DNA of 47,155 nucleotides from Promethearchaeota archaeon (GCA_016840085.1 JAEOTA010000041.1:1-47155), one strand, 5' to 3'; positions 26,830 to 37,337 are shown, counted from the first letter of the stretch. Numbers and translations are program-made. The notes: generated from the sequence alone by a model not told the origin.

Positions 26830-28635
26830 ATGGAAGGTATGAATAATCAATTTTTAAAGGTAAACTTAACTGATGAAAAAATTTCAGTGCATCCCCTTAA
26901 TAATGAAAGTCTCGAAAATTTTTTAGGGGGAAGAGGATTAGGTATAAAATTGTTATCAGAGAATATTTCAAAAGGAATTGAATCCCTGTCAAAAGAAAAT
27001 CCACTAATATTTTCAATAGGCCCTATTACGGGAAGTACAGTTCCAACAAGTGGTCGATTTTCCTTAGTTACTAAATCTCCATTAACAAACACAATATTTC
27101 ATTCAAATTCAGGAGGATATTGGGGTCCTTATTTTAAGCGATGTGGATATGATTGTTTATATATTTATGGGAAATTAAATGATGATGATAAAGGTTATGT
27201 TCTTATTGATGGCACTGATAAGGTAGAGGTTAAAGATGCTACTGATTTATGGGGATTAAATACAATAGAAACTGTTGAAAAATTAAAAGAGTTTGAGGGT
27301 AAGAATTGTCATGTACTATGTATAGGTCCTGCTGGTGAACATTTGGTTAAATTAGCCTCAATAATGAATGATGCACATAGAGCTTTTGGAAGAGGAGGAG
27401 TAGGGGCAGTGATGGGTTCAAAAAACCTAAAAGCAATCGTTGTTAAGAATGGTACTAAGAAATTTCCTATAAAAAATAAAGGTTATATGAAAAAATTAAA
27501 TGTTATAGCTCTAGATAAAATTAAAGTCACTCCTATAACTTCTCAAGGATTAGCACTTTTAGGAACTGCTGCGTTAGTAAAAGTTATTAACCTTTTTGGT
27601 ATGTTCCCCATTAGAAATTTCCAAATTGCTTTTACTGATTCTTCTAAAATAGATTTGGTTAGTGGTGAACTGTTAAGAGACAAATTTTTTGTAGAAAATG
27701 AAGGATGTTATAATTGTGTTATTAGGTGTGGTAGAATAACTGATACGGGAGTAATGAGTGGCAAAGGTCCTGAATATGAATCCCTATGGGCATTAGGTCC
27801 TTTAATAGGAATATTTGACCTAAAAGAAATTGCTCATGCGAATTACTTATGCAATAATTATGGGTTAGATACAATATCAACGGGAAGTACAATAGCTTGT
27901 GCTATGGAATTACGGCAAAAAGGGATTATTAATAATTCCTCTTTAAAATTTGGAAATAAAGATAACCTTTGTCGCATTATTGAAAAAATGGCTTTACGAA
28001 AAGATATAGGAAATGAATTAGCAGAAGGATCTCTTAGGTTTGCTAAAAGTTATTCTGCCCAAAATTATGCCATGCAAGTAAAAGGATTAGAAATCCCCGC
28101 TTATGATCCTCGAGGAGCTGTTGGACATGCATTAAACTATGCGGTCAGTTCAAGGGGTGCATGTCATTTAACTGGATTTTTAGTTGCCTTAGAAATTTTA
28201 GGTGTACCAAAACTTATTGATAGATTTTCAATTAATGGCAAATCTGATCTTTTGTTTTTAAAACAAAATCAGAGTGCGGTTGAAGATTCACTTATCATCT
28301 GCAAATTCGTTGGATACGCTTTGGGATTTGAGTTTCAAGCAAGATTTTTAAGTACAATATTAGATAAAAAAATAAACATAACTGATCTAATTACTATTGG
28401 AGAAAGAATTTACACATTGGAAAGATTATTTAATGTGAGAGAAGGTTTTACAAGAGAAGATGATACATTACCGCCTAGATTTTTAAAAGTTCCTCTAAAA
28501 GAGGGAGTATCAAAAGGAAAAATAGTGTCACTCGAACAATTACTAAGAGATTACTATAAAGTAAGGCAATGGGATGAGAATGGTATCCCTTCAGATGAAT
28601 TACTTGAAAGATTATCCATCAAAAGACTAGAATAA
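26830..28635 (+). CDS. Aldehyde:ferredoxin oxidoreductase (tungsten/molybdopterin family)
   Basis: About 602 residues of the AOR family, which oxidises aldehydes to acids with reduced ferredoxin using a tungsten bis-pterin and a [4Fe-4S] cluster. Cluster Cys are C293, C296, C300 (GCYNCVIRC) and C491, matching the C-x2-C-x3-C...C pattern. The pterin/family block RGGVGAVMGSKNLKAIVV is intact. Position just before aldolase and fucose isomerase suggests lactaldehyde as substrate (inference). ATG 26830 or 26839 is preferred over TTG 26809 because of the TATA position; 26839 gives the typical AOR N-terminus. Confidence 0.9.
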   Translation: MEGMNNQFLKVNLTDEKISVHPLNNESLENFLGGRGLGIKLLSENISKGIESLSKENPLIFSIGPITGSTVPTSGRFSLVTKSPLTNTIFHSNSGGYWGPYFKRCGYDCLYIYGKLNDDDKGYVLIDGTDKVEVKDATDLWGLNTIETVEKLKEFEGKNCHVLCIGPAGEHLVKLASIMNDAHRAFGRGGVGAVMGSKNLKAIVVKNGTKKFPIKNKGYMKKLNVIALDKIKVTPITSQGLALLGTAALVKVINLFGMFPIRNFQIAFTDSSKIDLVSGELLRDKFFVENEGCYNCVIRCGRITDTGVMSGKGPEYESLWALGPLIGIFDLKEIAHANYLCNNYGLDTISTGSTIACAMELRQKGIINNSSLKFGNKDNLCRIIEKMALRKDIGNELAEGSLRFAKSYSAQNYAMQVKGLEIPAYDPRGAVGHALNYAVSSRGACHLTGFLVALEILGVPKLIDRFSINGKSDLLFLKQNQSAVEDSLIICKFVGYALGFEFQARFLSTILDKKINITDLITIGERIYTLERLFNVREGFTREDDTLPPRFLKVPLKEGVSKGKIVSLEQLLRDYYKVRQWDENGIPSDELLERLSIKRLE

Positions 28636-28678
28636 TAATTATATTTAAATGTTAATGAAATCTTAATTGAGGTATATA

Positions 28679-29290
28679 ATGATTGATCCTGAAACATATA
28701 AGCAATTTAAAATTACGGGTAAGATTTTAACGGATCACAGATATAATACGTCCCATTCCGGAAATATTAGTATGAGATCAGGAGGTAAGATCCTCATTAA
28801 GCGAAGAGGGGCAATGCTTGGATATTTAGAACCAGAAGACATAATTGAAACAGATCTTTATACTACAGATTCAGGAATTATGTTATCAAGTACGGAAACG
28901 GACGTTCATCGTCAAATTTATTTGAACACAGATGCCATGGCTATAATTCATGCTCATAATCCTTTCTGTGTTATCTTATCACTTATTGAAGATGAAATCA
29001 CTTGTCTTGATGCTGAAGGGATATATATGTATAGAAAGATCCCTATCATTGAAGTTGAAAATCCTGCAGGACCTACTGACGCGGCAAGAGAAGTACCAAA
29101 AGTTCTTAAAGATTATCCAATAGTTGTGGTGAGAGCACATGGAGTTTTTGCTAAAGGAAATACATTGTATGATGCGCTCCAAAATGTCACTGGAGCTGAA
29201 CAATCCGCAATGATAAGATACTATACGATGTCATCAGGTAAACCATTAAAAAGAGATTATTCTAAAGAGAAGTATTTCTCAGAATGGTAA
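28679..29290 (+). CDS. fucA: Class II aldolase (L-fuculose-1-phosphate aldolase-like)
   Basis: 203 residues of the zinc-dependent class II aldolase/adducin family. Zinc ligands: HAH in IIHAHNPF and the later His in VRAHGVFA. Glu is in the DAEGIY region and the phosphate-binding SGNIS motif is present. Cleaves L-fuculose-1-P (or rhamnulose-1-P) to DHAP and L-lactaldehyde. I choose ATG 28679 because GAGGT ends 5 bases before it; a TTG at 28667 overlaps the ribosome site. Second gene after the aldehyde oxidoreductase and followed by fucI, giving a short same-strand run. Confidence 0.85.
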   Translation: MIDPETYKQFKITGKILTDHRYNTSHSGNISMRSGGKILIKRRGAMLGYLEPEDIIETDLYTTDSGIMLSSTETDVHRQIYLNTDAMAIIHAHNPFCVILSLIEDEITCLDAEGIYMYRKIPIIEVENPAGPTDAAREVPKVLKDYPIVVVRAHGVFAKGNTLYDALQNVTGAEQSAMIRYYTMSSGKPLKRDYSKEKYFSEW

Positions 29291-29379
29291 AAAAATAAAT
29301 TTTTATAGTATTAACTTTCAAAATTATAATCCAATATAAATTTATTATTACAGAATCAAATTATAATAAGGTGTTAAAA

Positions 29380-31185
29380 TTGGAAAAACATATAGGAGTA
29401 AAAAGGCTTAGAGGATCTATTCCTAAAATCGGCATTCGTCCTACGATTGATGGAAGAGAAAAAGGTGTACGCGAATCGTTAGAAGAGCAAACTTTAGGGA
29501 TGGCTCAATCTGTAGTAGAGTTATTATCTAGTAATTTAAGGCACCCTAATGGATTGCCAGTTGAATGTATTATCGCAGATACAACAATCGGAGGGATTGC
29601 TCAAGCAGCTATTTGTGCTGAGAAATTTAAAAGAGAAAATGTAGGTCTATCTATAACAGTAACACCTTGTTGGTGCTATGGATCAGAAACAATGGATATT
29701 AATCCTTATATACCCAAAGCAATTTGGGGTTTTAATGGAACTGAAAGACCTGGTGCTGTTTATCTTGCGGCAGTTTTGGCTGCTCACGCGCAAAAAGGTC
29801 TACCCGCGTTTGGTATCTATGGAAAAGATGTTCAAGATGAAGATGACACAAGTATTCCTGAAGATGTTGAAGAAAAAATTTTACGATTTGCGAGAGCAGG
29901 CTTAGCTGTAGCATGGATGAGGGGAAAATCATATTTATCTATAGGTGGAGTATCAATGGGGATTGCAGGTTCGATAGTTAATGAAAAATATTTTCAGGAT
30001 TATCTCGGGATGAGAAATGAATATGTAGATATGTCCGAAATTTCTAGAAGATTAAGCGAAAAAATTTATGACTATGAAGAATTCAACAGCGCTATAAAAT
30101 GGGTTAGAAAAAATTGTAAAGAGGGAAAAGATACAAATCCCCCTGAAGTTCAAAAATCAAGAGAACAGAAGGATCAAGAATGGGAAATTATGGTCAAGAT
30201 GACAATGATTTGTAGAGACCTTATGATTGGTAATCCTAAATTAAAAGAATTAGGATTCGGAGAGGAATCATTAGGACATAACGCTATAGCTGCAGGTTTC
30301 CAAGGACAACGCCATTGGACAGACTTTATGCCAAATGGAGATTTTACAGAAACAATTTTAAACAGCTCCTTTGATTGGAATGGTATTAGGCAACCTTATA
30401 TTCTAACGACTGAAAATGATGCCTTAAATGGTATTGCGATGTTATTTGGGCACCTTTTAACTCAAACATCTCAGATTTTCGCAGATGTGAGAACTTATTG
30501 GAGTCCAGAAGCAGTTAAACGTGTTACTGGTAAAGTCTTATCTGGTAAGGCAGAAAATGGATTAATTCACCTAATTAATTCCGGTTCCGCAACAATAGAC
30601 GGTACAGGACTACAAGAGATTAATGAAAAGCCTGCTTTAAAGCCATTTTGGCAAATAATTGAGGATGAGGTTGAGAAATGTTTAACAGCTACAAAATGGG
30701 ATGCGGCAATTCACGAGTATTTCCGTGGGGGAGGTTTTTCCTCTAATTTTTTAACAAGGGGAGAAATGCCAATGACCTTATCACGAGTAAATATTATTAA
30801 AGGAATTGGATTAGTACTTCAATTGGCAGAAGGATGGGCAATCAATATTCCAGAGGAAATTCATAGAATTTTAGATGATCGCACAAATAATACATGGCCG
30901 ACAACTTGGTTTGTACCAAGATTAACAAGCGAGGGAGCCTTTCAAACAGTCTATGATGTCATTAATAAATGGGGCGCAAATCATGGTTCATTATGTTATG
31001 GTCATATCGGTTCTGATCTAATTACCCTTGCATCGATGTTAAGAATTCCAGTGTGTATGCATAATATTCAGAAGGTCAGCATATTTAGACCAAGTACATG
31101 GAATGGTTTTGGAACAGAAGATTTGGAAAGTGCCGATTTTCGTGCCTGTGCAAATTTTGGACCTCTCTATGGTAATTTCAAATAA
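29380..31185 (+). CDS. fucI: L-fucose isomerase
   Basis: About 601 residues that follow E. coli FucI almost block for block: [64 protein letters not shown] and a C-terminal [10 protein letters not shown]. The metal-binding Glu345, Asp369 and His535 match E. coli E337, D361 and H528. Converts L-fucose to L-fuculose, and family members also accept D-arabinose. TTG 29380 is the likely start because AAGGTG sits 7 bases upstream; GTG 29371 falls inside that site. Strong similarity to bacterial enzymes suggests transfer from bacteria. Confidence 0.93.
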   Translation: MEKHIGVKRLRGSIPKIGIRPTIDGREKGVRESLEEQTLGMAQSVVELLSSNLRHPNGLPVECIIADTTIGGIAQAAICAEKFKRENVGLSITVTPCWCYGSETMDINPYIPKAIWGFNGTERPGAVYLAAVLAAHAQKGLPAFGIYGKDVQDEDDTSIPEDVEEKILRFARAGLAVAWMRGKSYLSIGGVSMGIAGSIVNEKYFQDYLGMRNEYVDMSEISRRLSEKIYDYEEFNSAIKWVRKNCKEGKDTNPPEVQKSREQKDQEWEIMVKMTMICRDLMIGNPKLKELGFGEESLGHNAIAAGFQGQRHWTDFMPNGDFTETILNSSFDWNGIRQPYILTTENDALNGIAMLFGHLLTQTSQIFADVRTYWSPEAVKRVTGKVLSGKAENGLIHLINSGSATIDGTGLQEINEKPALKPFWQIIEDEVEKCLTATKWDAAIHEYFRGGGFSSNFLTRGEMPMTLSRVNIIKGIGLVLQLAEGWAINIPEEIHRILDDRTNNTWPTTWFVPRLTSEGAFQTVYDVINKWGANHGSLCYGHIGSDLITLASMLRIPVCMHNIQKVSIFRPSTWNGFGTEDLESADFRACANFGPLYGNFK

Positions 31186-31226
31186 AATTTAATATATAAT
31201 TACGTTGTAATAGTGTGTTAAAAAAA

Positions 31227-32588
31227 ATGAACTATACTTCTGAGAAAGACTCAATAAAGAACCATCAAGTTCCCAAATGGTTTCACGATGCTAAGCTTGG
31301 CATTTTTATCCATTGGGGGCTCTTTTCTGTTCCCGCATTTGCGGTTGGAAAATTTGATTTAGGAGAATCCATGAAAAGAGGAATTGAAGAGCATTTTAAA
31401 AATAATCCGTATGCTGAATGGTATTTAAATTCTTTAAGAATTGCTGGAAGTCCAACTCAAAAATTTCATAAGGAAAATTATGGAGATAACTTTTCTTACG
31501 ATGATTTTGTCCCTATATTTAATGATGAAATAAAAAAATGGAATCCGGATGAAATGGTTGATTTATTTAAAAGAGCAGGTGCTAAATATGCTGTTCTTGT
31601 TACAAAACATCATGACGGGTTCTTACTATGGCCAAGTAAACACCCCAATCCCAAAAAGGAAGGTTATCATGCAAGACGTAATATAGTCGGTGAGCTTAGT
31701 AAAGCGGTTAAAAAAAAAGGATTAAAGATGGGATTTTACTATTCTGGAGCATTAGATTGGTCTTGGACTCCGAATCCAATTAAAGATGGTAAGAGTTTTT
31801 TAACAAATGGTCCAAGTGAAATTGAATATACTCATTATGCTAACAACCATTGGTATGAGTTAATTGATGATTATGACCCTATTATCTTATGGAATGATAT
31901 AGGATATCCACCAAATACAAATGTTTATGAAATTTTCGCATATTTTTATAACAAACATCCCGACGGTGTAATTAATGATAGATGGAGGCAATATCATAAA
32001 TCTGAAATAAAGCATCCTAAAGTTAAGCATTGGGACTTTACAACTCCAGAATATGCAATGATGCCAAATATAACTGATTATAAATGGGAAAGTACTCGTG
32101 GAATTGGCTACTCCTTTGGATATAATAAAATGGAGGATGATGACGATTATCTTAATTCGGAAAAATTAATACGAATGTTTATAGACATCGTAAGTAAAAA
32201 TGGAAATCTTTTACTTAATGTTGGACCTATGGCGGATGGTACAATACCAGAACCGCAAAAGAAAGCAATATTGGGTCTTGGAAAATGGCTTGATCTAAAT
32301 AATGAAGCAATATTTGGAACTCGACCTTGGAAAAGAGCAGAGGGAAAAACTATAGATGATATTGATCTAAGATTTACAAAGAAAAATGATGAATTATACA
32401 TACATCTATTAGATAAACCACAAGGAAATACCATAACAATCCTATCACTAAATTTAGCAGAGTCCAAAAAAATACAGTTATTAGGTGATAAAGGGAATCT
32501 AAAATGGAAACAAGATGGTGAAAACATTGTGGTTTCTTTACCAGAAGATTTATCTGAATCTGCTGCTTATGTTTTAAAAATATTTTAA
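31227..32588 (+). CDS. GH29 alpha-L-fucosidase, cytoplasmic
   Basis: About 453 residues of GH29. The N-terminal WFHDAKLGIFIHWGLFSVP and AVLVTKHHDGFLLWPSK are family signatures, and the nucleophile Asp lies in LWNDIGYP. A short beta-sandwich C-terminal domain follows. Releases terminal alpha-L-fucose with retention. No signal peptide, so it acts on imported fucosides. ATG 31227 is preferred; GTG 31215 would add four residues. Directly downstream of fucI and convergent with the rhamnosidase. Confidence 0.9.
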   Translation: MNYTSEKDSIKNHQVPKWFHDAKLGIFIHWGLFSVPAFAVGKFDLGESMKRGIEEHFKNNPYAEWYLNSLRIAGSPTQKFHKENYGDNFSYDDFVPIFNDEIKKWNPDEMVDLFKRAGAKYAVLVTKHHDGFLLWPSKHPNPKKEGYHARRNIVGELSKAVKKKGLKMGFYYSGALDWSWTPNPIKDGKSFLTNGPSEIEYTHYANNHWYELIDDYDPIILWNDIGYPPNTNVYEIFAYFYNKHPDGVINDRWRQYHKSEIKHPKVKHWDFTTPEYAMMPNITDYKWESTRGIGYSFGYNKMEDDDDYLNSEKLIRMFIDIVSKNGNLLLNVGPMADGTIPEPQKKAILGLGKWLDLNNEAIFGTRPWKRAEGKTIDDIDLRFTKKNDELYIHLLDKPQGNTITILSLNLAESKKIQLLGDKGNLKWKQDGENIVVSLPEDLSESAAYVLKIF

Positions 32589-32610
32589 ATCTACCTTTTT
32601 TCATTTTCGG

Positions 32611-35304
32611 TTAGCTAGAAAACTCATAATAACCTGAACCAATATTAAACACCACATAATTATCCTCTTTTGACTTAAAGGTTATGCCTAAATGACCTGG
32701 TTCTTTTTCCCCGTTATCCCATATAACATTATTACCCTCTTTAATAATGGGATCTTTATCTTTAATTGGAACCCACACTTCAGCATCACACCCAACAGGA
32801 ACGATTACAGTAAGCTTGAAATTTAAATCTTTTTTCTCCCATGCACTGTAAATTAGCCCTTTAATTGTATTTAGTTTTGCTTGAGCAAAATTCATATCTT
32901 CTGATATAAATGGTTTTATTCTAAATATTTCCCATCCAGGTGTTAAAGATTTAATTCCGGCTATTGTTTTATAAAACCATGTATCTACTGATCCAAGCAT
33001 AATGTGATTGTGTGAATTCATCCCTGAGCTTTCAAGTTTTTCCCACCTTTCCCATAAGGTAGTTGCCCCTTCTCTTATCATATAACCGTAACTGGGAAAA
33101 CTCTTTTGATTTATCATCTTATATGCGATTTCAGGGTATCCATTATCAGATAGCACTTCAAAAATATATCTCGTTCCCACAATCCCGGTGTCAATGTGAT
33201 AATCATAATGCCCCTTTATAGCTTCTATGAGGTAATTCAATATCGACTTTTCTTTATTTTCTGGAACCATATTTAGGTAAAGTGGAAGGACATTTGCTGT
33301 TTGACTTATCGCCCCATCCGTAAAGGATACTTTAATATATTTATAAGTACGCATTAGAAATTCTCTATTAAAATCATTCTTAATTTCTTCTGCCTTTTCA
33401 GAGTATTCATTGCAATCACTGTCATTGCTTAAGATTTTTGCAATTTTTGAAAATATTAATGTATCATGATAATAATACCAGGTTGAAACCAAATCCAACG
33501 GCGTTCTTTTTGAAACGATACACATTGGAGGGCACCAATCACCATATTTACTTCCTACTGACAGAATATTGTCTTTAGCGTTGCTATAAAGAAAATCGAT
33601 ATAATTTTTCAATGATTCATAATGTTCTTTAAGTATTTCTATGTCATTATAATACCAGTACATATACCATGCTATTGTGATATAAGCGGAACCCCATGCA
33701 GGATCAGCAGGATATATAGGCCAATAAGGAGGAACTACATCAGAGAGACTACCATTTTCCTTTTGGGATAACTTTATATCTCGCAAATATTTAGTATAGA
33801 AACGTGCCATATCAAAATTTAACATCGCCTCCTCACTTACAAGTTGTGCATCTCCCATCCATCCATGTCTTTCATCCCTCTGTGGACAATCTGTTGGAAT
33901 GCTCATTAAATTACTTAACTGCCCCCAAATGATATTTGTATGAATCTTATTGATTAAATCATTAGAGCAAATGAATTCACTTACCTTAGGTACATTACTA
34001 TGGAAAAAATATCCTTCAATAGATTCTTTTGATGGAACACCTGGATATCCTGTCAACTCAACATATCTAAATCCATGATAAGTGAATTGAGGTTGATATA
34101 TTTCTTCTCCTTCTCCTTTAAGAATATAAATCTCGTTTACGGAGGCATTTCTATTAGTAGCATAATTTAAAGTCCCATCTTCTTTTAAAATTTCAGCAAA
34201 TTTTAAAGTTACTTGACATCCTCTAGGCCCTCGGACTTTTAAGCGGACAAATCCTGTAAAATTTTGACCAAAATCATAAACATACATTCCAGATTGAGGA
34301 CTGTCTATTTTTTTAGGTTTCATAATTTTTGTTATGCGGATAGGTTGCATTAACTGGGAAGCTAAATTATAACCCTCGACTACAGATACGTTATCCCATG
34401 CAGAATCCTCAAACTTTGGTTTGTCCCATCCTGGCATTTCAAATCGAGCATCGTATTTCTCACCATAATAGATTCCATTCTCTAAAATTGGTCCAGTTGA
34501 TACTTTCCAACTCTCGTCAGTACATATAATTCCGCTTGTACCATCTGTATATTGTATTTGAATCTGTACAATGAGTTTAGGGTAATCATACCCATAAAGT
34601 TCAACACATCGCACATTTCCTAATATCACTCCAATGGCGTTGCTTTCTTGCAGATCATTAGAAATATCATAGGTGGAATAGAGTGCAATTTTATTGTAAT
34701 CCGTCTGAGCAGGATCTAATATTCGATCTCCAATTCTGATTCCATTTAATCTCAATACATAATATCCTAATCCGCTTATATAGAGTTTAGCTGTTTCAAT
34801 TGGTTTTTTCACATCAAATTCTTTTCTTAAATAGATTGCATTAACTTCTTTTAATCTACCAAAAAGACCTCTTTGTCCTGATTTATACTGCAAATTTCTC
34901 CTTGTTTGTTTATCAACAAATTCTTTTTTGCTTATCCATTTTGCTTTCCAATCAGATTCTTCTAAAAGTGCCGTTCCAAAAGAAGAAATTTCACTAAAAC
35001 TGCTTTCTGAGCCATCTTTATCCCACCATTTTACACGCCAATAATATATATTATTACTTTTCAATGGTTTGCCATTATATTCTATACTGATATTACTATC
35101 TGAAATAACCTTTCCAGTATCCCACACATCACCTTCCTCTAAACTTGAGAGGGATTCTTCTGAAGAAACAATGATTTGGTAAGCTGATTGAGATTGATTT
35201 CTCTTTTCATGATTTAAAATCCAAGAGAAACGTGGATTTGGTATATCTAATTCGATAGGGTTTTCGAGATATTCACATCTTAAATCAAAAGGAGGTTGAA
35301 TCAT
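32611..35304 (-). CDS. GH78 alpha-L-rhamnosidase, cytoplasmic
   Basis: 897 residues with the usual GH78 order: N-terminal fibronectin-like/beta-sandwich part (PRFSWIL, YYWRVKWWDKDG), Bac_rhamnosid_N domain, catalytic alpha/alpha barrel with CPQRDERHGWMGDAQ carrying the general acid Glu, and a C-terminal beta-sandwich ending in IPVGCDAEVWVP. Hydrolyses terminal alpha-L-rhamnose with inversion. No signal peptide. A TATA-like TATATTTTTA lies about 30 bp before the ATG on the minus strand. Divergent from the SDR gene, convergent with the fucosidase. Confidence 0.92.
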   Translation of the reverse strand: MIQPPFDLRCEYLENPIELDIPNPRFSWILNHEKRNQSQSAYQIIVSSEESLSSLEEGDVWDTGKVISDSNISIEYNGKPLKSNNIYYWRVKWWDKDGSESSFSEISSFGTALLEESDWKAKWISKKEFVDKQTRRNLQYKSGQRGLFGRLKEVNAIYLRKEFDVKKPIETAKLYISGLGYYVLRLNGIRIGDRILDPAQTDYNKIALYSTYDISNDLQESNAIGVILGNVRCVELYGYDYPKLIVQIQIQYTDGTSGIICTDESWKVSTGPILENGIYYGEKYDARFEMPGWDKPKFEDSAWDNVSVVEGYNLASQLMQPIRITKIMKPKKIDSPQSGMYVYDFGQNFTGFVRLKVRGPRGCQVTLKFAEILKEDGTLNYATNRNASVNEIYILKGEGEEIYQPQFTYHGFRYVELTGYPGVPSKESIEGYFFHSNVPKVSEFICSNDLINKIHTNIIWGQLSNLMSIPTDCPQRDERHGWMGDAQLVSEEAMLNFDMARFYTKYLRDIKLSQKENGSLSDVVPPYWPIYPADPAWGSAYITIAWYMYWYYNDIEILKEHYESLKNYIDFLYSNAKDNILSVGSKYGDWCPPMCIVSKRTPLDLVSTWYYYHDTLIFSKIAKILSNDSDCNEYSEKAEEIKNDFNREFLMRTYKYIKVSFTDGAISQTANVLPLYLNMVPENKEKSILNYLIEAIKGHYDYHIDTGIVGTRYIFEVLSDNGYPEIAYKMINQKSFPSYGYMIREGATTLWERWEKLESSGMNSHNHIMLGSVDTWFYKTIAGIKSLTPGWEIFRIKPFISEDMNFAQAKLNTIKGLIYSAWEKKDLNFKLTVIVPVGCDAEVWVPIKDKDPIIKEGNNVIWDNGEKEPGHLGITFKSKEDNYVVFNIGSGYYEFSS

Positions 35305-35505
35305 AACTAGTTTAATATCGACTATCTTAAAAATATAGCATTAGATATTAAGAATTATACATTAATGGAAAAAGCATTCAACATATAGATAGTTAAAATA
35401 TTTGCTTTTCTTACCTTTTTTATTGACTCTATTGAAATGATTATTAACTTTTATTAATAGAAAAAAGCTATTATGATCAGTATAAATTAGAAATCATGAA
35501 ATGAT

Positions 35506-36282
35506 ATGGATGAAAAATTTCTTGAAGGGAAAGGGGCAGTAATAACAGGTGGAGCATCTGGATTTGGCAGAGGAGCCGCATATACTCTCACAGAAAAAGG
35601 AGCAGATGTCGTATTAGCTGATATTAATGAAGAACTTCTAGAAGAAACAACAACAAAAGTAGAACAGACGACAACTAAGAAAGTAATCCCGATTGTCTGC
35701 GATGTTTCAATATCCGATCAAGTAAAAGCAATGGCAAAACAAACATTCGAAGAATTAAATAATGTATTTATTTTATTTAATAATGCAGGGACCGCAGATT
35801 ATTCTCTCAGGGATATAACACAAGTAAAGGAAGTAGACTGGGATAGAATATTGAATGTAAATTTGAAAGGACAATGGCTTGTTGCGAATTCTTTATTAAA
35901 AAAAATGAGAAAACAACCGTTTGAGCCTCTTGCTGGAAAAATGATATGTACATCTTCAATGGGTACTAAACAATTATCACCAATACTCCCAACCTATTGT
36001 ATATCAAAAGTTGGTGTCATTGCAATGGCAAAATTATTTGCAAAAGCTTTAGCACCTAAAATAACTGTAAATACAATATTACCTGGTATCCATACTACGG
36101 GCATATATCTAAATTCAGAAGATCTTATAAGAACAATGTTGAAAGCGGGGAATACCAGAATCCCTCTGGGTAGGATTGGGACAGTTGAGGATGTGACAAA
36201 TGTTTTGATGTCTTTAGCATCTCCTGCTTCAGATTATATTACAGGTCAGGAATTTCTTGTTACAGGTGGATTAGCTATTTAA
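35506..36282 (+). CDS. Short-chain dehydrogenase/reductase
   Basis: 258 residues, classical SDR. The dinucleotide motif TGGASGFGRGAA lies near residues 12-23. Asp in LADINEE suggests NAD(H) preference; NNAG, the catalytic Ser in CTSSMG and Y-x3-K in YCISK are intact. The position between rhamnosidase and the nitrilase-family gene suggests a sugar or sugar-derived substrate, for example a fucose/rhamnose dehydrogenase side route, but the sequence does not fix it. ATG start. Confidence 0.87.
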   Translation: MDEKFLEGKGAVITGGASGFGRGAAYTLTEKGADVVLADINEELLEETTTKVEQTTTKKVIPIVCDVSISDQVKAMAKQTFEELNNVFILFNNAGTADYSLRDITQVKEVDWDRILNVNLKGQWLVANSLLKKMRKQPFEPLAGKMICTSSMGTKQLSPILPTYCISKVGVIAMAKLFAKALAPKITVNTILPGIHTTGIYLNSEDLIRTMLKAGNTRIPLGRIGTVEDVTNVLMSLASPASDYITGQEFLVTGGLAI

Positions 36283-36320
36283 TAAAGATTTGAAAATAAT
36301 TTAAAAACAGTGTGAAAGAA

Positions 36321-37259
36321 ATGAGAGTAGCAGCAATCCAAATGACAACAGAATTAGGGAATATAAAAGTAAATTTAAAATCTGCAGAGCAGTTAGCACG
36401 TAGTGCGTTCAATGACGGTGCTGAATTGGTAATTTTACCTGAATTTTTTACAAGCGCAGTAGCATTTCATCCAAAAATGTTAGATGTTGTTAGACCTATT
36501 AACGGAGAGCCAACCCATTTACTAAGCCAACTTGCTAAAAAATATAATGGAATTATTGGAGGATCGTTTATTGCTCTGAGGGGTAAAGAAAGTTATAATA
36601 CTTTTGTTTTAACTTTTCCAGATGGCTCTTTATATTTCCATGATAAAGATCAACCAACGATGTGGGAAAATTGCTATTATATTGGTGGAACAGATGATGG
36701 AGTGCTTGAAACTAAGATTGGGAATATTGGCGCAGTGCTCTGTTGGGAATTTGTACGATCTCGAACAGCGAAACGCATGTTGGATCGCGTAGATATAGTA
36801 ATAGGAGGCTCATGCTGGTGGTCATTGTCCGAACAACCACTTGGAGGAACTCCATCAGAACTTCGGGAAAAGTCCTTGGAAATGATGATAGAAACGCCAT
36901 CTAAGTTTGCTCGAATGTTAGGTGTCCATGTAATACATGCTGCTCACGCAGGAGATTTTATTAGTGAAATGCCACTTATGCCAGATTTCCAATATAAGTC
37001 TTATTATGTAGGAGAAACTCAAATAGTAGATGGAAGTGGGAAAATTCTTGCTCGTATGAAACGTGAAGATGGTGAAGGATTTATTATAGTTGATATTGAT
37101 CTTAAAAAAAAATGGAAACCATCAGAAACAATCCCCGATCGCTTCTGGATACCGGATATGCCAAAAGAATTAAACCAGGCTTGGGAACTGTTAAATAATC
37201 ATGGGGAATCATATTATCGAGAAACAACGAAACCATATAGAAAGGAAAATCAAATATAA
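36321..37259 (+). CDS. Nitrilase-superfamily carbon-nitrogen hydrolase
   Basis: About 312 residues of the C-N hydrolase fold. The Glu-Lys-Cys triad is visible: Glu in VILPEFF, Lys in FHDKDQP and Cys in GAVLCWEF. These enzymes cleave amides, carbamoyl groups or nitriles; the specific substrate is not evident. ATG 36321 is preferred; GTG 36312 would add three residues. It follows the SDR by about 30 bases on the same strand and is probably co-transcribed with it. Cytoplasmic. Confidence 0.85.
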   Translation: MRVAAIQMTTELGNIKVNLKSAEQLARSAFNDGAELVILPEFFTSAVAFHPKMLDVVRPINGEPTHLLSQLAKKYNGIIGGSFIALRGKESYNTFVLTFPDGSLYFHDKDQPTMWENCYYIGGTDDGVLETKIGNIGAVLCWEFVRSRTAKRMLDRVDIVIGGSCWWSLSEQPLGGTPSELREKSLEMMIETPSKFARMLGVHVIHAAHAGDFISEMPLMPDFQYKSYYVGETQIVDGSGKILARMKREDGEGFIIVDIDLKKKWKPSETIPDRFWIPDMPKELNQAWELLNNHGESYYRETTKPYRKENQI

Positions 37260-37321
37260 ATCAAAAATTTGAATAATAATATTATATCAACTTTTTTTAA
37301 AAAAGAGATAAGCAAAAAGAG

Positions 37322-37337
37322 TCTATAAATTTATAGA
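37322..37337. promoter_or_regulatory. 16-bp perfect palindrome, possible operator
   Basis: TCTATAAATTTATAGA is a perfect inverted repeat with no spacer, lying about 57 bp before the small gene at 37394. The A+T content makes chance occurrence easier, so a regulator site is only possible. Confidence 0.3.

Noticed and set aside
35321..35393. ACTATCT/AGATAGT inverted repeat between the rhamnosidase and SDR genes as an operator
   Set aside because: Seven bases separated by about 60 in A+T-rich DNA is likely by chance, and no matching copy was noticed at the other sugar genes.
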